In this document: positions 62,733 to 64,000 of the stretch, piece by piece
Numbering within the stretch: the stretch's first letter is position 1
Layout: every line of letters begins with the position of its first letter
Origin: Rubripirellula reticaptiva
Lineage (GTDB): Bacteria > Planctomycetota > Planctomycetia > Pirellulales > Pirellulaceae
DNA length: 64,000 nt
Direction of reading: 5' to 3'
Assembly (NCBI RefSeq): GCF_007860175.1
Contig: NZ_SJPX01000001.1
Span: 1,178,001-1,242,000 of the forward strand
Made by a program: the position numbers and the translations under genes
The notes under the pieces: model-generated
Told to the model about the DNA's origin: nothing
Database searches by the model: none
The model's input: the letters and a program-made list of their open reading frames with translations, nothing else

Positions 62733-64000
62733 CTACCACTGGCAAAGTGAATCAATGTAGTCGGCACTGCCGTCTCGCTTCCACGGATCGAGTTGGGCTT
62801 GCGCCTTGAGCTGTTGCCCACGTCGCATTGCCGTCACAAAGAATCGCGTATCGATTTCGGGAAGTGCCGTCATGTCGCCCCAAAGTTTTTCGAACTGCGC
62901 GACGGGATAGACGTCTTCTTGAGCGTGCCCCCAACGTTTCTTGACGTCTTTGAGCGTCACGTACGTCGGAAGTCTCATTCCCATCTTACGAACGGCAGCG
63001 TCGACTTTTGCCTCGTTAGCCAAGTCTTCGCGAGTCAATTCGAACGACGACAACAGTCTGTCGATTTCAATCCACGTTGTCATCGAGTTGTAGTACGTCA
63101 GCGCGAACTCGGTCTTTTCATTCGGCATCGCAAGGCCTTCGACCAATCGAGGCCGGCCGCCGACCAAGGCGAGTCCACCACCGCGATCTTCCAGTCGGCG
63201 GCCAATCACTTCGAACGACAGTGTTTGTTTGCCGTCGATGTGCAATCCTAGTAATCCTGGATCAACGCTCGCACCGAGCGTGTCGATGTTGTGAAGAAGC
63301 AGGTACTTCAGTTCACTTTGGTCGGCCAGCATTTGTCGCAGGACACCGCTGCGAAGCAGGTTTGGAACTTCGTACCAGTGCCCGACCGGATGGATACATT
63401 GGCTTGGGACATTGTCGGTATAGTCATTGCATTGACCCGCCGACGTCGCCCAACCCACAAGTGCTTGCCGGACGCTTTCGCGAACCTTCTGTTGCTGTTC
63501 GTCCAGGACCTGCTGCGCGGTTTCTTCCCACAGAAAGCGTAAATCGCGAACTGTCGGAATCATTCGCAAACCCACACTGCGACCGGTTGAAACGTGAACT
63601 TCCTTGGGATCAAAACCAAAGTAGTTTTGTCGGGCCAAGTGATCGCGAATCGGTTCGTCGGTCAGATGGCTGGTCGTGAAGACGTGCGGGATTTTTCCGC
63701 CATAGGTGGATCGAGTTTTACGGTTCTTTGCTAAGTGAACTTCCAAAAACGTGCGGTGGCGACCGGCAAATCGATTGAACGGGTGTAGTGCTTTACAAAC
63801 GCCCGCACCCTCGGTCCAGCGACTACCCACGCCTGCGGCTAGTGTGACGACGGCGACTTGCCCATCGCGAATGGCTCGGGCGCCCAAGTCGACGTACTTT
63901 TTGTCGATGCCTTCGCGAACATCGGTGACGTGCTGAGGCCCGACGTCGCGGATGGTGGTATTGGACGCCAGTCGGTTTTGCGACAAGCCGATTCGGCCGC
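62733..64000 (-). CDS. UTP-glucose-1-phosphate uridylyltransferase-like protein (N-terminus cut)
   Basis: At least 422 residues; the frame is open to the right edge, so the true start lies beyond it. The nucleotidyltransferase loop VVTLAAGVGSRWTEGAGVCKALHPF is at about residues 46-70 counted from the TTG at 63986, the GxGxR...K pattern of sugar-nucleotide pyrophosphorylases. Other fitting pieces are VFTTSHLTDEPIRD and HNIDTLGASVDPGLLGLH, the latter in the metal-binding region (HNIDT) of the UDPGP type. The enzyme would make a nucleotide sugar, probably UDP-glucose; the exact sugar is not certain. It is longer and less regular than GalU. It converges on yceH. Confidence 0.75.
   Translation of the reverse strand, partial: GRIGLSQNRLASNTTIRDVGPQHVTDVREGIDKKYVDLGARAIRDGQVAVVTLAAGVGSRWTEGAGVCKALHPFNRFAGRHRTFLEVHLAKNRKTRSTYGGKIPHVFTTSHLTDEPIRDHLARQNYFGFDPKEVHVSTGRSVGLRMIPTVRDLRFLWEETAQQVLDEQQQKVRESVRQALVGWATSAGQCNDYTDNVPSQCIHPVGHWYEVPNLLRSGVLRQMLADQSELKYLLLHNIDTLGASVDPGLLGLHIDGKQTLSFEVIGRRLEDRGGGLALVGGRPRLVEGLAMPNEKTEFALTYYNSMTTWIEIDRLLSSFELTREDLANEAKVDAAVRKMGMRLPTYVTLKDVKKRWGHAQEDVYPVAQFEKLWGDMTALPEIDTRFFVTAMRRGQQLKAQAQLDPWKRDGSADYIDSLCQW

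Noticed and set aside
1-64000. CRISPR arrays, insertion sequences, tRNA genes
   Set aside because: No regularly spaced direct repeats, transposase-like frames, or tRNA-like T-arm sequences outside coding genes were seen by eye; short matches to the T-arm pattern lay in coding sequence.

Overview
The window looks like chromosomal DNA of a planctomycete of the Rhodopirellula/Pirellulaceae kind. This is inferred from gene content only. The signs are secreted PQQ-like propeller and DUF1573 proteins, a type I sulfatase, a DUF885 peptidase, an ECF sigma factor next to a zinc-finger Ser/Thr kinase, long secreted proteins of unknown role, frequent TTG and GTG starts, weak Shine-Dalgarno sites, and short mixed-strand transcription units of moderately high GC. 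No tRNA, rRNA, CRISPR array, transposase or integrase was found.

Layout. 1-9.9 kb: a partial Gfo/Idh/MocA oxidoreductase, a PQQ-propeller protein, alkaline phosphatase, RNase III, a TPR lipoprotein, an unknown secreted protein, an S4 RNA-binding protein, a DUF5009 membrane acyltransferase and BioF. 10-16.4 kb: one secreted protein of about 2120 residues with an alpha-2-macroglobulin-like look. 16.4-19.8 kb: a compositionally different stretch with a G12 tract, a DUF1573-like protein, and two coupled genes that are broken by a frameshift and by an in-frame TGA. 19.8-27.5 kb: asparagine synthase, a receiver-ATPase protein, an esterase, a long CsrA, an HD-GYP protein and a HIT protein. 27.6-34.3 kb: a BCS1-like AAA ATPase, a GT-C glycosyltransferase, a zinc-ribbon methyltransferase with a GT2 partner, and a sigma-54 activator.

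34.5-41.8 kb: FabI, a thioredoxin-like protein, a prenyltransferase-like toroid, a LolD-type ATPase, a cytochrome P450, RecG and a double zinc-ribbon protein. 42-48.8 kb: a multi-PAS hybrid histidine kinase, then an operon of ECF sigma factor, ZAS-kinase and secreted coiled-coil protein. 48.8-53.3 kb: a same-strand run of membrane-fusion protein, SF2 helicase, DUF932 protein and PfkB kinase. 53.4-64 kb: CutA, DgkA with LptD, an SGNH hydrolase, a DUF885 protein, a sulfatase, a YceH protein and a partial nucleotidyltransferase.

Themes. Envelope biogenesis is well represented (LptD-DgkA, LolD, GT-C/GT2, DUF5009). So is signalling (hybrid kinase, receiver-ATPase, HD-GYP, CsrA, sigma-54 activator, ECF-kinase). 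The least explained parts are the decaying cassette at 16.8-19.5 kb, the helicase-DUF932 pair, the zinc-less toroid cluster and the BCS1-like ATPase.
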